Of a stretch of 64,000 bases of DNA, positions 26,511 through 35,864 are shown piece by piece (position 1 is the first letter of the stretch; each line of letters opens with the position of its first letter). Made by a program: the position numbers and the translations under genes. This DNA is from Rhodococcus sp. PAMC28707. GTDB taxonomy: Bacteria; Actinomycetota; Actinomycetes; Mycobacteriales; Mycobacteriaceae. The DNA lies in assembly GCF_004795915.1 (NCBI RefSeq), contig NZ_CP039253.1, positions 3,747,501 through 3,811,500 of the forward strand, read 5' to 3'. The notes beneath the pieces are model-generated. The model had not been told where the DNA came from, made no database searches, and was given only the letters and a program-made list of their open reading frames with translations.

Positions 26511-29500
26511 CCGACTTCGACCTCCTCGGTCCACTACCCGAGGGGACCACTGTCCTCGAGGCCAGTGCGGGAACAGGCAAGACGTTCGCTATCGTCGGTC
26601 TCGCGACCCGGTACATCGCCGAGGGCCTGGCAGATGTCTCGCAGTTGCTGCTCGTCACCTTCAGTAGGGCCGCAACTCAGGAGTTGCGTGAAAGAACGCG
26701 CAATCGATTCGCCGAGGTCGCCGCAGGGCTGGGCAGTTCGTCGACAAGCAGCGACTCCCTCGTCCGTCACCTGGCCGAGGGGACGGAAGAAGAAGTCTCC
26801 CTGCGTCGCACACGGTTGCTTCGTGCATTGTCCGAATTCGACTCGGGAACCATCGCGACGACCCACAGCTTCTGTCAGCGCATGCTCGACGGGTTGGGAA
26901 TCACCGGAGAACGTGAACCGGAAGCGATTCTTGTGGAGGCAGTCGACGACCTGACGAGCGAGGTGGTCGACGATATCTACCTGCGGCGATACAGTCGTGC
27001 AGACTTCGATCCGCCTATCGGGCCGGCCGACGCTCGTCAAGTGGCTCGAGAAGCGGTTCGGGACAGACAAGCCCAGCTGGTCCCGGAGCGTGATGAAGAC
27101 ACCGAAGCGGGCCATCGCGTCATTTTCGCGGAAGAGGCGCGTGCAGAAGTACATCGTCGCAAGAAGCTAGGCGGGATAAGAGATTTCGACGATCTACTGA
27201 GTTTGCTCCACCGTGTTCTCGTCGATCCCGAGCACGGTGACGCCGCGTGTGCGAGGGTGCGCGAGCGATTTCAGGTAGTGCTCGTCGATGAATTTCAGGA
27301 CACCGACCCGCTGCAGTGGGACATTCTTCGCAGAGCATTTCACGGCAGGTCGACTCTGCTACTGGTGGGCGATCCCAAGCAGGCCATCTACGCGTTCCGT
27401 GGCGCTGAGGTGCTCAGTTACCTCGATGCTGTCGGGCTCGCCGATCGACACCTCGAACTGACGAGAAACTGGCGAAGCGATTCCGGTCTGCTCGGTGCGC
27501 TCGAAAATGTTTATGCTGGAGCAGCTCTCGGGCATGGCGACATCATCGCTCACCCCGTGGACTCGACACACGACGGTTCTCGGATGTCCGGTGTACCGCC
27601 GCTGCGCCTTCGCTACCTCCCTCGGACAGGTGCAGGCCCGCTCAACAAAGCGGGGTTTCCAGCGGTCGGCATGCTTCGTGACCGTGTCGCCGATGACGTC
27701 GCGTCCGACATCGTCGAGCTCCTCCAGTCCGCGATCCCGCTTTCGCTGCCGCGGCGCGGAGATACTGTTGCTCCGGGAGACATTGCGGTACTGGTGCGGA
27801 CACGCTCACAGATCGCACTGGTGCGTGATGCGCTCGATCGTGTCGGCGTGCCCTCGGTACTGGCCGGCGGGTCCAGCGTGTTCGACACGCTCAGCGCAAG
27901 CCACTGGTTGTGGTTTCTGCAGGCGCTCGAACAGCCACACCGTGCCGATCGTGTTCGCCTCGCCGCACTCACTCCGCTGTTCGGATGGACCGCGGAGACG
28001 CTGGATAGTGGAGGCGACGACGCCGTATCCGACGTCAGTGCTCGATTGCGGGAATTTGCAGTGTTGTTCGCACATGCAGGTTTTGCCGCCGTATTCGAAA
28101 AGCTCGCTTCCGAAACACGGTTGGAAGGTCGACTACTCGCACTCCGAGCCGGTGAGCGGCACCTCACCGATCTTCGTCACGTAGCCCAACTGCTCAATCG
28201 TGCTGCCGTCGAGGGCTCTTTCGGGCCGAGTGCACTGACCCGCTGGCTCGCAGACAGGATCGACGATCCGACATCGGGCAGTATCGCCGACCGCAGTAGA
28301 CGTCTCGACAGCGACGAAGCAGCGGTACAGATCGCCACCGTGCATGCGAGCAAGGGACTGGAATTCCCCGTCGTTTACATCCCGTATGCGTGGGATGCGT
28401 CGAAGAATCCATATCCCAGCACCCTCCTTCTGCACGACGAGAGCGGCAAGCGTGTCCTCGATGTCGGAGGCCGTACCGGTCGCGGGTACGCCGCTCGCAA
28501 ATTGATTCGAGACAAGGAAGAAGCGGGCGAAGAACTTCGGCTGCTCTACGTTGCGCTCACCAGAGCTCAGTGCCAGGTCGTCCTATGGTGGGCGCCGGCA
28601 TTTTCCACCGCAGCGTCGCCGTTGCATCGGTTGATCTTCGCCCGGTTGTCAGGAGTGGCCGAGCCCGAGGAGAAGGCCAAGGTACCCGAAGACGTTGCGG
28701 TGGCGGGCAGGCTCGAGTCCTGGGCCGGTAAAGCGGGCGGCCGGATTTCCATCGAGACAGTAGGCCGGCGCAGTGCAGTCCCAACGTGGAGCGCGGTGAA
28801 ACATACGACCGAAGAGCTTGCGGCCGCGACGTTCACACGTAGTCTCGACATGCTGTGGCGTCGTACGTCGTACTCCGCGTTGACCGCCGCAGCGCACGAC
28901 GTGCCGGGGGTGTCGAGCGAACCCGAACAACCAGAGAAAGACGACGAGCCAGCGGACGCGCGGCCTATCGACGAAGTGCTGGAGGGGATCCCGTCTCCGA
29001 TGAACGGTATGCCTGCGGGAGCCGACTTCGGCACGCTTGTGCACGAGATCCTCGAACACGTCGACACCGCAGCGGTCGATCTCGACGCCGAAGTGCTTCT
29101 TCGATGCAACGAAGCGGTCGCTGAGAGGTCGGCCGAGATCGACCCGTCAGCACTTGCTGCAGCGTTGATGCCGGTCCTGCGAACTCCCCTCGGCTTCGGG
29201 ACGCTCGCGGACATAGCTCCTCGTGACCATCTGGCCGAACTCGACTTCGAGATGCCGCTGAACGGCGGCGACGATCCCGGCACGACGAACGTGACTCTGC
29301 GGGGAATTTCGCGACTGCTCCGCACTCATCTGCCCGCGGACGACGCGCTCGCCGCGTACGCAGATCAGTTGGAAGTTCTCGAATCGAAGCCGCTGCGTGG
29401 CTATCTCACCGGCAGCATCGACTCCGTCCTCCGAATACCCGGGCCCAAGTACGTCATCGTCGACTACAAGACGAACAGGCTGTCCCGCGGTGATCTGACC

Positions 29501-29776
29501 GTCATGCATTTCACCAGAGAACGAATGGCACAGGAGATGCTGCGCTCGCACTATCCGCTGCAGGCGCTGCTGTACGCGGTGGCGCTGCATCGATATCTGC
29601 GGTGGCGCCAGCCCGGGTACGACCCCGAGGTCCACCTCGGTGGGGTGCAATACCACTTCGTACGCGGCATGGTCGGGCCCGAAACACCGCCGGGTTGTGG
29701 GGTATTCGGATGGAATCCACCTGCCGAACTGGTTACGTCCGTGTCCGATCTCCTGGCAGGATCAGCCGTATCATGA
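26507..29776 (+). CDS. recB: Exodeoxyribonuclease V subunit beta (RecB helicase-nuclease)
   Basis: A 1089-residue UvrD-type helicase with a C-terminal nuclease. The Walker A motif EASAGTGKTFAIVG is at the N-terminus, Walker B is VVLVDEFQDTDPLQWDIL, and motif V/VI elements include ATVHASKGLEFPVVYIPYAW and RLLYVALTRAQ. The nuclease signature YVIVDYKTNRL supplies the D-x-K catalytic pair near the C-terminus. RecB provides the 3'-5' helicase and the single nuclease site of the RecBCD complex. The ATG at 26507 overlaps the recC stop (ATGA), and the stop overlaps recD in the same way. An upstream in-frame ATG at 26468 lies within recC and is rejected. Confidence 0.96.
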   Translation: MTDFDLLGPLPEGTTVLEASAGTGKTFAIVGLATRYIAEGLADVSQLLLVTFSRAATQELRERTRNRFAEVAAGLGSSSTSSDSLVRHLAEGTEEEVSLRRTRLLRALSEFDSGTIATTHSFCQRMLDGLGITGEREPEAILVEAVDDLTSEVVDDIYLRRYSRADFDPPIGPADARQVAREAVRDRQAQLVPERDEDTEAGHRVIFAEEARAEVHRRKKLGGIRDFDDLLSLLHRVLVDPEHGDAACARVRERFQVVLVDEFQDTDPLQWDILRRAFHGRSTLLLVGDPKQAIYAFRGAEVLSYLDAVGLADRHLELTRNWRSDSGLLGALENVYAGAALGHGDIIAHPVDSTHDGSRMSGVPPLRLRYLPRTGAGPLNKAGFPAVGMLRDRVADDVASDIVELLQSAIPLSLPRRGDTVAPGDIAVLVRTRSQIALVRDALDRVGVPSVLAGGSSVFDTLSASHWLWFLQALEQPHRADRVRLAALTPLFGWTAETLDSGGDDAVSDVSARLREFAVLFAHAGFAAVFEKLASETRLEGRLLALRAGERHLTDLRHVAQLLNRAAVEGSFGPSALTRWLADRIDDPTSGSIADRSRRLDSDEAAVQIATVHASKGLEFPVVYIPYAWDASKNPYPSTLLLHDESGKRVLDVGGRTGRGYAARKLIRDKEEAGEELRLLYVALTRAQCQVVLWWAPAFSTAASPLHRLIFARLSGVAEPEEKAKVPEDVAVAGRLESWAGKAGGRISIETVGRRSAVPTWSAVKHTTEELAAATFTRSLDMLWRRTSYSALTAAAHDVPGVSSEPEQPEKDDEPADARPIDEVLEGIPSPMNGMPAGADFGTLVHEILEHVDTAAVDLDAEVLLRCNEAVAERSAEIDPSALAAALMPVLRTPLGFGTLADIAPRDHLAELDFEMPLNGGDDPGTTNVTLRGISRLLRTHLPADDALAAYADQLEVLESKPLRGYLTGSIDSVLRIPGPKYVIVDYKTNRLSRGDLTVMHFTRERMAQEMLRSHYPLQALLYAVALHRYLRWRQPGYDPEVHLGGVQYHFVRGMVGPETPPGCGVFGWNPPAELVTSVSDLLAGSAVS

Positions 29777-31653
29777 CCGACGCACAACTGGTTCAACGAG
29801 CCACCGGTATCCTGCGCACATTCAATTCGGCGGGAGTCCTGGCGGCAGCAGACGTACACGTCGCTCTGCGGTTGGGCGCCCTCGGCGGTGAGCCGTCGGA
29901 GCACGTTTTGTTCGCGGCTGCCCTCGCGGTTCGAGCTGTCCGGTCCGGTTCGGTATGTCTGGACTTGAACCGGTTTCGCGAGGTCACGGTGGACGAGGAA
30001 TCGGATGTCGACCTCGATGCCCTCCCATGGCCGGAGCTGGCAGACATCACCTCCGCGCTCCGTGTGAGTCCGCTGGTACGCGGCGGAGATCGCGGTCCAT
30101 TGAAGCCTCTTCGGCTCGTCGCTACCGACGAGGGTGAGCTTCTGTACCTCGATCGGTACTACCTGCAGGAGCGAACAATCCGCGAGGTTCTCGCCGGACG
30201 CGACCAATCACGTCCGGTCGTCGACTCCGATCAGGTCAGGACTCTGCTGGACACGCTCTTCGTGGACGAACACGGCGAACCCACTGCCGCGCCCGATCGG
30301 CAACGCATCGCTGCTGCTCTCGCCGCCACGTCGTGGACAGCTGTGGTCGCGGGCGGACCGGGGACGGGCAAGACCCATACTGTCGCGCGTGTGCTGGCGA
30401 TGTTCGTCCGCCAGTACGGACCTTCGATCCGCATCGGATTGGCGGCCCCCACCGGCAAAGCGGCTGCGCGACTACAGGAATCGGTGACCGAGCAATCGGA
30501 ACAGCTCGGTCTACCCGACACTCTCACCGCGATGACCCTGCATCGCCTGCTCGGTTGGCAACGTGGAAGCAAGAGTCGATTTCGCCACAATGCCTCGAAC
30601 AAACTGCCCTTCGACGTCATTGTGATCGATGAGACGTCGATGGTGTCGCTGACAATGATGAGTCGGCTGCTCGAAGCCGTCAGATCGGATACCCGGTTGA
30701 TACTTGTCGGCGATCCGGATCAATTGACCTCGGTCGATGCCGGAGCCGTGCTGGCGGATCTCGTGGCAAGACCTGTTCATGGTGAAGCCGACCCCGAACT
30801 GGATGCATTGATCGGCCGTGACGTAGACGCTGTCGACGATCCTTACGAGGCCGCGCTGTCGGGAGCGGAACGCAACCGACTCCGAAGTGGAGTCGTACGA
30901 CTGAGCCGAGGTAGGCGCTTCGGCGGCGCGATAGCAGAACTGGCAGTGGCAGTTCGAGACGGAAAGTCCGAGGAAGTGATGCGCCTGTTGAACGATGGTC
31001 GCGAGGAGCTTTCCTTCCATGCGCCCACCGACCTGTCTGCACTGCGGACCGACCTCCTTCGGACTGCCGACGCTGTGACCACTGCTGCCAGGGTGGGCGA
31101 CGCGACGGCCGCTCTGGGTGGGTTGGAAGCCCACCGGTTGCTGTGCGCGCACAGGCAGGGACCCTACGGAGTGCAGCGGTGGGCGCGGCAGGCGATGGAG
31201 TGGGTGGCGGAATCGTCCGGTGTCTACCTCGATCCGTCGCAGTGGTATCCCGGCCAACCTTTGCTGGTGACGGCGAACGATCACGAAGCGCGGATCTACA
31301 ACGGCGATACCGGCGTGGTCATCGACACCGGTGACGGCGCGCTGATGGCAGCATTTCAGCGCGGATCGGAGCCGTTGTTGGTTCATCCGAATGTCTTGTC
31401 TTCGGTGCAGACGGTCTACGCGATGACCATCCACCGAAGCCAGGGAAGCCAATACGACACCGTCTCGGTGATGTTGCCGGCCGAGGCGTCGTCGCTGCTG
31501 ACCCGGGAACTGCTGTACACCGCGATAACTCGCGCTCGTGTGCATGTTCGGATCATCGGGACCGAGGCCGCGGTACGCGCAGGCGTCGAGCGTCAGGTAT
31601 TACGAGCGAGTGGCTTGCGCCGCACCCTCCTGACCGGTTCCTCCGGTCAGTAG
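29773..31653 (+). CDS. recD: Exodeoxyribonuclease V subunit alpha (RecD helicase)
   Basis: A 626-residue superfamily 1B helicase. Walker A is AGGPGTGKTHTVARVLA, Walker B is FDVIVIDETSMVSLTMMSRL, and the C-terminal YAMTIHRSQGSQYDTVSVML with LLYTAITRAR are motifs V and VI. RecD is the fast 5'-3' motor of RecBCD. ATG 29773 overlaps the recB stop (ATGA). The longer open frame starting at 29602 is inside recB and is not used. The gene ends overlapping the convergent flavoreductase gene by 7 bp, within a small hairpin. Confidence 0.96.
   Translation: MTDAQLVQRATGILRTFNSAGVLAAADVHVALRLGALGGEPSEHVLFAAALAVRAVRSGSVCLDLNRFREVTVDEESDVDLDALPWPELADITSALRVSPLVRGGDRGPLKPLRLVATDEGELLYLDRYYLQERTIREVLAGRDQSRPVVDSDQVRTLLDTLFVDEHGEPTAAPDRQRIAAALAATSWTAVVAGGPGTGKTHTVARVLAMFVRQYGPSIRIGLAAPTGKAAARLQESVTEQSEQLGLPDTLTAMTLHRLLGWQRGSKSRFRHNASNKLPFDVIVIDETSMVSLTMMSRLLEAVRSDTRLILVGDPDQLTSVDAGAVLADLVARPVHGEADPELDALIGRDVDAVDDPYEAALSGAERNRLRSGVVRLSRGRRFGGAIAELAVAVRDGKSEEVMRLLNDGREELSFHAPTDLSALRTDLLRTADAVTTAARVGDATAALGGLEAHRLLCAHRQGPYGVQRWARQAMEWVAESSGVYLDPSQWYPGQPLLVTANDHEARIYNGDTGVVIDTGDGALMAAFQRGSEPLLVHPNVLSSVQTVYAMTIHRSQGSQYDTVSVMLPAEASSLLTRELLYTAITRARVHVRIIGTEAAVRAGVERQVLRASGLRRTLLTGSSGQ
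31631..31649. terminator. Short hairpin at the convergent recD / flavoreductase ends
   Basis: TGACCGG (31631-31637) pairs with CCGGTCA (31643-31649) across TTCCT, overlapping both stop codon regions. Being symmetric, it may end transcripts from both sides. Only 7 bp of stem and no T tract, so moderate support. Confidence 0.45.
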
Positions 31654-32858
31654 ACGTCCCGTAGATAGCGCTTGTCGCGCTTGAGCTTCGATATGTAGTC
31701 CTCGGCTTGATCCGAAGAGCAACCGGCGTGTTCGGCGACGATGTCGTGCAGCGCCGCATCGACGTCTTTGGCCATTCGTGTCGCATCGCCACACACGTAC
31801 AGATGCGCCCCCTCCTCGAGCCAGCTGTAGAACTCTTTGCCGCTTTCGCGCATCCGATGCTGGACGTAGATCTTGTCCGTCTGATCACGAGAAAATGCCA
31901 GATCGAGCCGGTTCAGAACACCCTCGCGCGACAACCCGGTCAACTCGTCCTCGTAGGCGAAGTCGCTACGTCGATGTTGGTCTCCGAAGAACAGCCAGTT
32001 CCGTCCCGACGCTCCGCGCGCCCGACGCTCGTGCAGAAATGCGCGGAACGGGGCGATACCTGTACCAGGGCCGATCATCACGACCGGCACATCGTCGTCG
32101 GAGGGCAGCCGGAACGACTTGTTGGGGGAGAGGAAGACACCGGCACTCTCGCCTTCGCCGACCCGATCCGCGAGGTACGTCGAACAGACACCGCCGTGAT
32201 TACGTTCCGAGGACCGATACCGCACGCTCGCAACAGTGACGTGCACTGTGCCCTCGTGCGCCTGCGGCGACGAGGCGATCGAATAGACGCGGTGCTGCAA
32301 GGGCCGCAACAAATCGAGGAGCTCGGACGGTTCCACGTCGAGCTTCGGATCGATCGAGAGAACGTCGAGGACGTCCTTGCCCCAGATCCACGCGTCGAGA
32401 GAGTCGCGATCACCGGTGGAGAGGATATGCCCCAGCTCGTCATCTCCGGTTCGCTCGGCCACGGCCTCGATGAGATCCATCGACGGCACGCCGATCTCGA
32501 ACGAGTACGTGAGGAGCTCGTCGAGGCGCTGCTCGGATCCCTTGAGCGTGACCGTGGTGTCCGGTGAAACACCGAGTCGACCGACCAGCGCATCGACAAC
32601 CTCGGGATTGTTGATCGGCCGGACTCCGAGCCCGTCTCCTGGCTCGTACACGAGACCGCTGTCGCCCAGAGCGAAGGCATAGTGACGGACTTCCTTCGAC
32701 GAACCCGGGCCGGATAGAACACGGTTGGTCAGCACGGTGGCCTGATACGGGTTCTTGCGATTCCACGGAGTGCGTTTCGGTGTGGATTTGGTTGCTAGTG
32801 GTACGTCGATATCGCGACCCGCCTCCCGGTCCGTCGTAACTGGTGTCCCCGATTCCAT
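31647..32858 (-). CDS. CysJ-like FAD/NADPH-binding flavoreductase lacking a flavodoxin domain
   Basis: About 403 residues of the CysJ/cytochrome P450 reductase ferredoxin-NADP-reductase module. Visible are the FAD site RVYSIASSP, GGVCSTYLADRVGEG, the NADP site MIGPGTGIAPFRAFLHERRA and YVCGDATRMAKDVDAALHDI, ending in the family's C-terminal aromatic residue (RYLRDVY). The N-terminal flavodoxin domain of CysJ is absent and about 45 residues of linker take its place. It is annotated in relatives as a sulfite reductase alpha-type subunit; the real partner is unknown. ATG 32858 (MESGTPVTTD) is chosen over 32939. Confidence 0.9.
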   Translation of the reverse strand: MESGTPVTTDREAGRDIDVPLATKSTPKRTPWNRKNPYQATVLTNRVLSGPGSSKEVRHYAFALGDSGLVYEPGDGLGVRPINNPEVVDALVGRLGVSPDTTVTLKGSEQRLDELLTYSFEIGVPSMDLIEAVAERTGDDELGHILSTGDRDSLDAWIWGKDVLDVLSIDPKLDVEPSELLDLLRPLQHRVYSIASSPQAHEGTVHVTVASVRYRSSERNHGGVCSTYLADRVGEGESAGVFLSPNKSFRLPSDDDVPVVMIGPGTGIAPFRAFLHERRARGASGRNWLFFGDQHRRSDFAYEDELTGLSREGVLNRLDLAFSRDQTDKIYVQHRMRESGKEFYSWLEEGAHLYVCGDATRMAKDVDAALHDIVAEHAGCSSDQAEDYISKLKRDKRYLRDVY

Positions 32859-32928
32859 GACGGCGAAGTATAGGCCGCCCGGTCCAGATTTCGGTTCCGC
32901 TGCGAGGGGATTGTCGCAGAGTCGAGCA

Positions 32929-34340
32929 TCACCCGGCATCCCTGCCCAGAGGTGTTCGCTGGAGAACTTCGATGCCGTTTGCCTCGTACCCGACCTCGTA
33001 CCCCGAGTTCAAAGCCACGTAGAGCGCCTTCGAGTCGCCCTCTTCGTCCGTCGGCCAGCCTGCTGGATCGGATCGGTTGACGACGATCCAATCCGGTGAC
33101 GTGGTGTCGGTCGGACGCTGGGGGAAGACCGAAATGTCATGGGTGGCGACGAACTGAGGAACCAGATTGTTCGAGGCCGCGATCCGCTCGTCGCGGGGGA
33201 TCGAATCCGAGATCACACGCGCTGCCGTCGTTTGCGGGTCGATACGCCAACCGTCCGCACCAGCCAGTCGAGCCAGCGGCAGAAAAGGCAAGGCAACGAC
33301 AGCGAAAACAGCAACCGCGACCGCTATCGTCCGAACGCCCCGCTCGGTAAGTTGTCCATGACGTCGACTACGCACCAGCGCATCGATGAGAGCAGCGAAC
33401 ACGATCACCATCAAGATGGCGTTGTAGTGAAAGATCGGCTTCCAGAAGTTTGAATTGTCGCTCAGGAACCGCCAGGCCACGGTCGGGAGTGCGACCAGCA
33501 GCAGGGGAGATCGGATCGCGGCGAACCCTGACACTGCGAGCAGGAGGAATGCAGTTGCGGCCCGTGAGTCTCCTTCGACGAGCCCGTGGGCGGTGTCGGC
33601 AATGCCAGCCCCGAGTGGCGGCATCTTCGACCCCTGTCCGTAGGAGTCGTTCGCACTCATCAGCGGGTTGATCACCTTTACCGCGAGCACCACCCATCCG
33701 AGACCCCACAGTGCAGTCAGAAATCCGTAAAGTCGGGTCCTTCCCGCAGTCCACAGTGCGACGAGAAGCCCGATAGCGGCAACGGTCAAGCCCATGTCTT
33801 CCTTCACGAAAACAAGGGGTAAGGCCCAGACCAGCGCGGACATCCAGCGCCGTGTACCAAGGGAAACCAGAGACATCGCCAGCAACGGCATCGCGAAAGC
33901 GATCTCGTGAAAATCGAAATTCAGCGCCGCCTGCACACCCCAGGACAACCCGTACGCCGACGCGACGACGACACCGATGAGCGCGCCAACGGAATAACAG
34001 CGGCCGCAAACAACAGGGCCTGGGCCACGAGCAGTGTCTCAGCCGAAGGAAACAGTCGGTAAACAAGCGCGAGAAGCGCAGTAATCGGAGAGAAATGATC
34101 CCCCAGGGTGTTGTAACCGGTTCCAAGTAGACCCGACGTCGGTGCACGCAGATTCGCATACGACGAAATCTGCTGAACAAAGATTCCCAGATCGAATCCG
34201 GACATGCGAAGTTGGCGATGCCCCAGGACGGAAAACGTCGCATACAGAGGTGCCAGGACGAGGAACGCCGCGACCGGGACGACACTCTCTGCGCCCAACC
34301 GGCCGCGCCCGATCGCCGGTACCTCGGCAACTACTGCCAT
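32929..34340 (-). pseudogene. DUF2079 multi-pass membrane protein, frameshifted
   Basis: The N-terminal part (from ATG 34340) reads APLYATFSVLGHRQLRMSGF, then DLGIFVQQISSYANLR and LLGTGYNTLGDHFSPITALL, the signature start of DUF2079 proteins. It stays open to 33921 but loses homology after FAAAVIPLA near 33985. The other frame then carries LIGVVVASAYGLSWGVQAAL, NFDFHEIAFAMPLLAMSLVS and the rest to 32929, with about eight more hydrophobic segments. A deletion of a few bases near 33980-33995 (net frame change) explains both. Either a true inactivating mutation or a sequencing error. The family is uncharacterised, with possible glycosyltransferase-like topology. Confidence 0.8.
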
Positions 34341-34464
34341 TAGGAGTAGGAGAAAAATCGGTGGCTGCCACAGGAAGAGAGGTGTACCCGACCCACCTAG
34401 GACAAACCTGAAAAGCCCAGGTGAAACACGTCGGCTGTTGCGTCAGCGTGGTAGCAGTGCACCC

Positions 34465-34491
34465 ACATGTTCCCCCTTCGGTGGAACATGT
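34465..34491. repeat. Inverted repeat upstream of DUF2510 gene
   Basis: ACATGTTCCCCC (34465-34476) and GGTGGAACATGT (34480-34491) form a 12-bp stem with one mismatch and a TTC loop, in the 246-bp divergent gap about 95 bp before the small DUF2510 gene. It could be a repressor site or a hairpin; no regulator is evident. Confidence 0.5.
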
Positions 34492-34586
34492 GTCAGTATC
34501 ATCGCTGAACGAATCCGGTCGGTGGGGCAGGCAAACCGGGATGACGACAGTTCGACGAGTTCGCAGGGGGCGGGGGAACCGAACAC

Positions 34587-34814
34587 ATGGATCTGTTTCA
34601 GATAGCCGTGATCGCATTCTTGGCAATCGGGTCGTGCGCCGTACTCGCGGGAATCGGTGCCACCGTGGTCAGCAGCGAACGCCGCTCCCCGAGCCGTCGA
34701 AAAAAGACCAGAATTGCGCCAGGCTGGTACCCCGACGCGCAAGACGAAACGCTCCTTCGATACTTCGACGGACGCGAACCCACCAGACAGACCTCCCGAC
34801 GCGAACAGTCCTGA
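34587..34814 (+). CDS. Small single-pass membrane protein with DUF2510 motif
   Basis: A 75-residue protein. Residues 3-28 form one transmembrane helix (LFQIAVIAFLAIGSCAVLAG). A basic stretch (RRSPSRRKKTR) follows and then APGWYPDAQDETLLRYFDGR, a DUF2510 motif (PGWYPD...LRYWDG type) found at the ends of many actinobacterial membrane proteins. ATG 34587 is preceded by GGGGGAACC. The motif normally sits next to a membrane helix and its job is unknown. It is divergent from the broken DUF2079 gene and converges on the RelA/SpoT-domain gene. Confidence 0.72.
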   Translation: MDLFQIAVIAFLAIGSCAVLAGIGATVVSSERRSPSRRKKTRIAPGWYPDAQDETLLRYFDGREPTRQTSRREQS

Positions 34815-34827
34815 CACCTCGAACCAA

Positions 34828-34887
34828 CTCACTCCGCAGGCTCCGCTCCCGTCTTATCTTGCTCACTCCGCAGGCTCCGCTCCCGTC
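34828..34887. repeat. Two 26-bp direct repeats at the end of the RelA/SpoT-domain gene
   Basis: The 26-base unit starting CTCACTCCGCAGGCTCC occurs at 34828-34853 and exactly again at 34862-34887, period 34. The second copy encodes the last residues and stop of the minus-strand RelA/SpoT-domain gene (TGAEPAE and TGA); the first lies just downstream, so the gene's 3' end was duplicated in tandem. Confidence 0.85.
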
Positions 34888-35864
34888 CTCCCGCGTCGGC
34901 GGCGCCTGGAGCGACGGGACGGTGGCTGAGACGAAAGATGGTAGTACAGCGCATCTTCGGAATCCTCGACGACGACCTGAACGACATCCCCGACTTCGAG
35001 GTAGTCGTCGACATCGATACGGTCCGTGGCGCCGATGACGGCCTTCACCGACCTGGCCGGGATGAGCCCGCGTCGACCGTCGGGGCCCACGGCCAACGCG
35101 TAGCGCGGACCGGTCCTGGTCACGCGCGCGCTGATGATCGCGGAATCCTTCGGCACTGGAGTCGGTTCGGCGGCAACATCTTTGGAAGCTGTGGTCTGTG
35201 AATCGAGTTGTGCCGCGAGGTCGTCTGCCATCAGGTCGACCTGCAGCAGCAGATCGGCCATATGTCGAGCTTGATTCTCATGAGTCTTCGACGGCTTGAG
35301 TGCCTCACCGGGCTTGTACATGTCCTCGTGGGTCAGCTCGCCCCAGGCGTCTTGCAGCCGGGTTTTCACCTGAACCTCCACCTTGACATCCATGTCGCCC
35401 TGGTGCGTTGCAACTCGAACGAGAAGCACCGCGTGGTACGCCCGATAGCCGCTGGGTTTGGGAAACGTCACGTAATTCATCGGGTCCTTTGCGAAGCGCA
35501 CCGAGCAATCGGGATCCCGACAAGCCAACTCCAATGCCTCGACGAACGCGTGCAGATCGCGGGGGCTTTTGCACAGGACTTTGATTCCGATGAGGTCACC
35601 GAGGGCATCGACGACCTCATCCACCGTGCTGGGCTCGGTGATCCGGCCTTCGGCGATCTTGCGACGCAACTTGTCCGCGGCCCGGGCGGGGTCCTTGATT
35701 CGCGCAGACTGGGCATTGAGGCGATCGCGATCGACATTGTCGAGAATCTCGTCGGCAATTGTTTCGAGAAAGTTCTGCGTGGTGACCAGCGCTGCTTGCC
35801 AAGCGCGACCACGCTGCAGATACACCTCCTCGACGAGGTCATCGATGCTCGTCGATGTTGTCAT
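34863..35864 (-). CDS. RelA/SpoT nucleotidyltransferase-domain protein with S1-like tail
   Basis: A 333-residue protein. The synthetase domain covers about residues 45-190. ATP-contact region SARIKDPARAADKLRRK is at 53-69, ALGDLIGIKVLC at 87-98, the GTP-site region PKPSGYRAYHAVLLV at 135-149, and EVQVKTRLQDAWGELTHEDM at 162-181. There is no HD hydrolase domain, so it resembles small alarmone synthetases or the mycobacterial Rv1366-type protein. Residues 241-312 (ISARVTRTGPRYALAVGPDG, RRGLIPARSVKAV) look like an S1-type RNA-binding barrel. The C-terminus is Arg-rich. ATG 35864 (MTTSTSIDD) is chosen; the longer open frame adds no conserved residues. It diverges from the sigma factor gene. Confidence 0.82.
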   Translation of the reverse strand: MTTSTSIDDLVEEVYLQRGRAWQAALVTTQNFLETIADEILDNVDRDRLNAQSARIKDPARAADKLRRKIAEGRITEPSTVDEVVDALGDLIGIKVLCKSPRDLHAFVEALELACRDPDCSVRFAKDPMNYVTFPKPSGYRAYHAVLLVRVATHQGDMDVKVEVQVKTRLQDAWGELTHEDMYKPGEALKPSKTHENQARHMADLLLQVDLMADDLAAQLDSQTTASKDVAAEPTPVPKDSAIISARVTRTGPRYALAVGPDGRRGLIPARSVKAVIGATDRIDVDDYLEVGDVVQVVVEDSEDALYYHLSSQPPSRRSRRRRRGRTGAEPAE

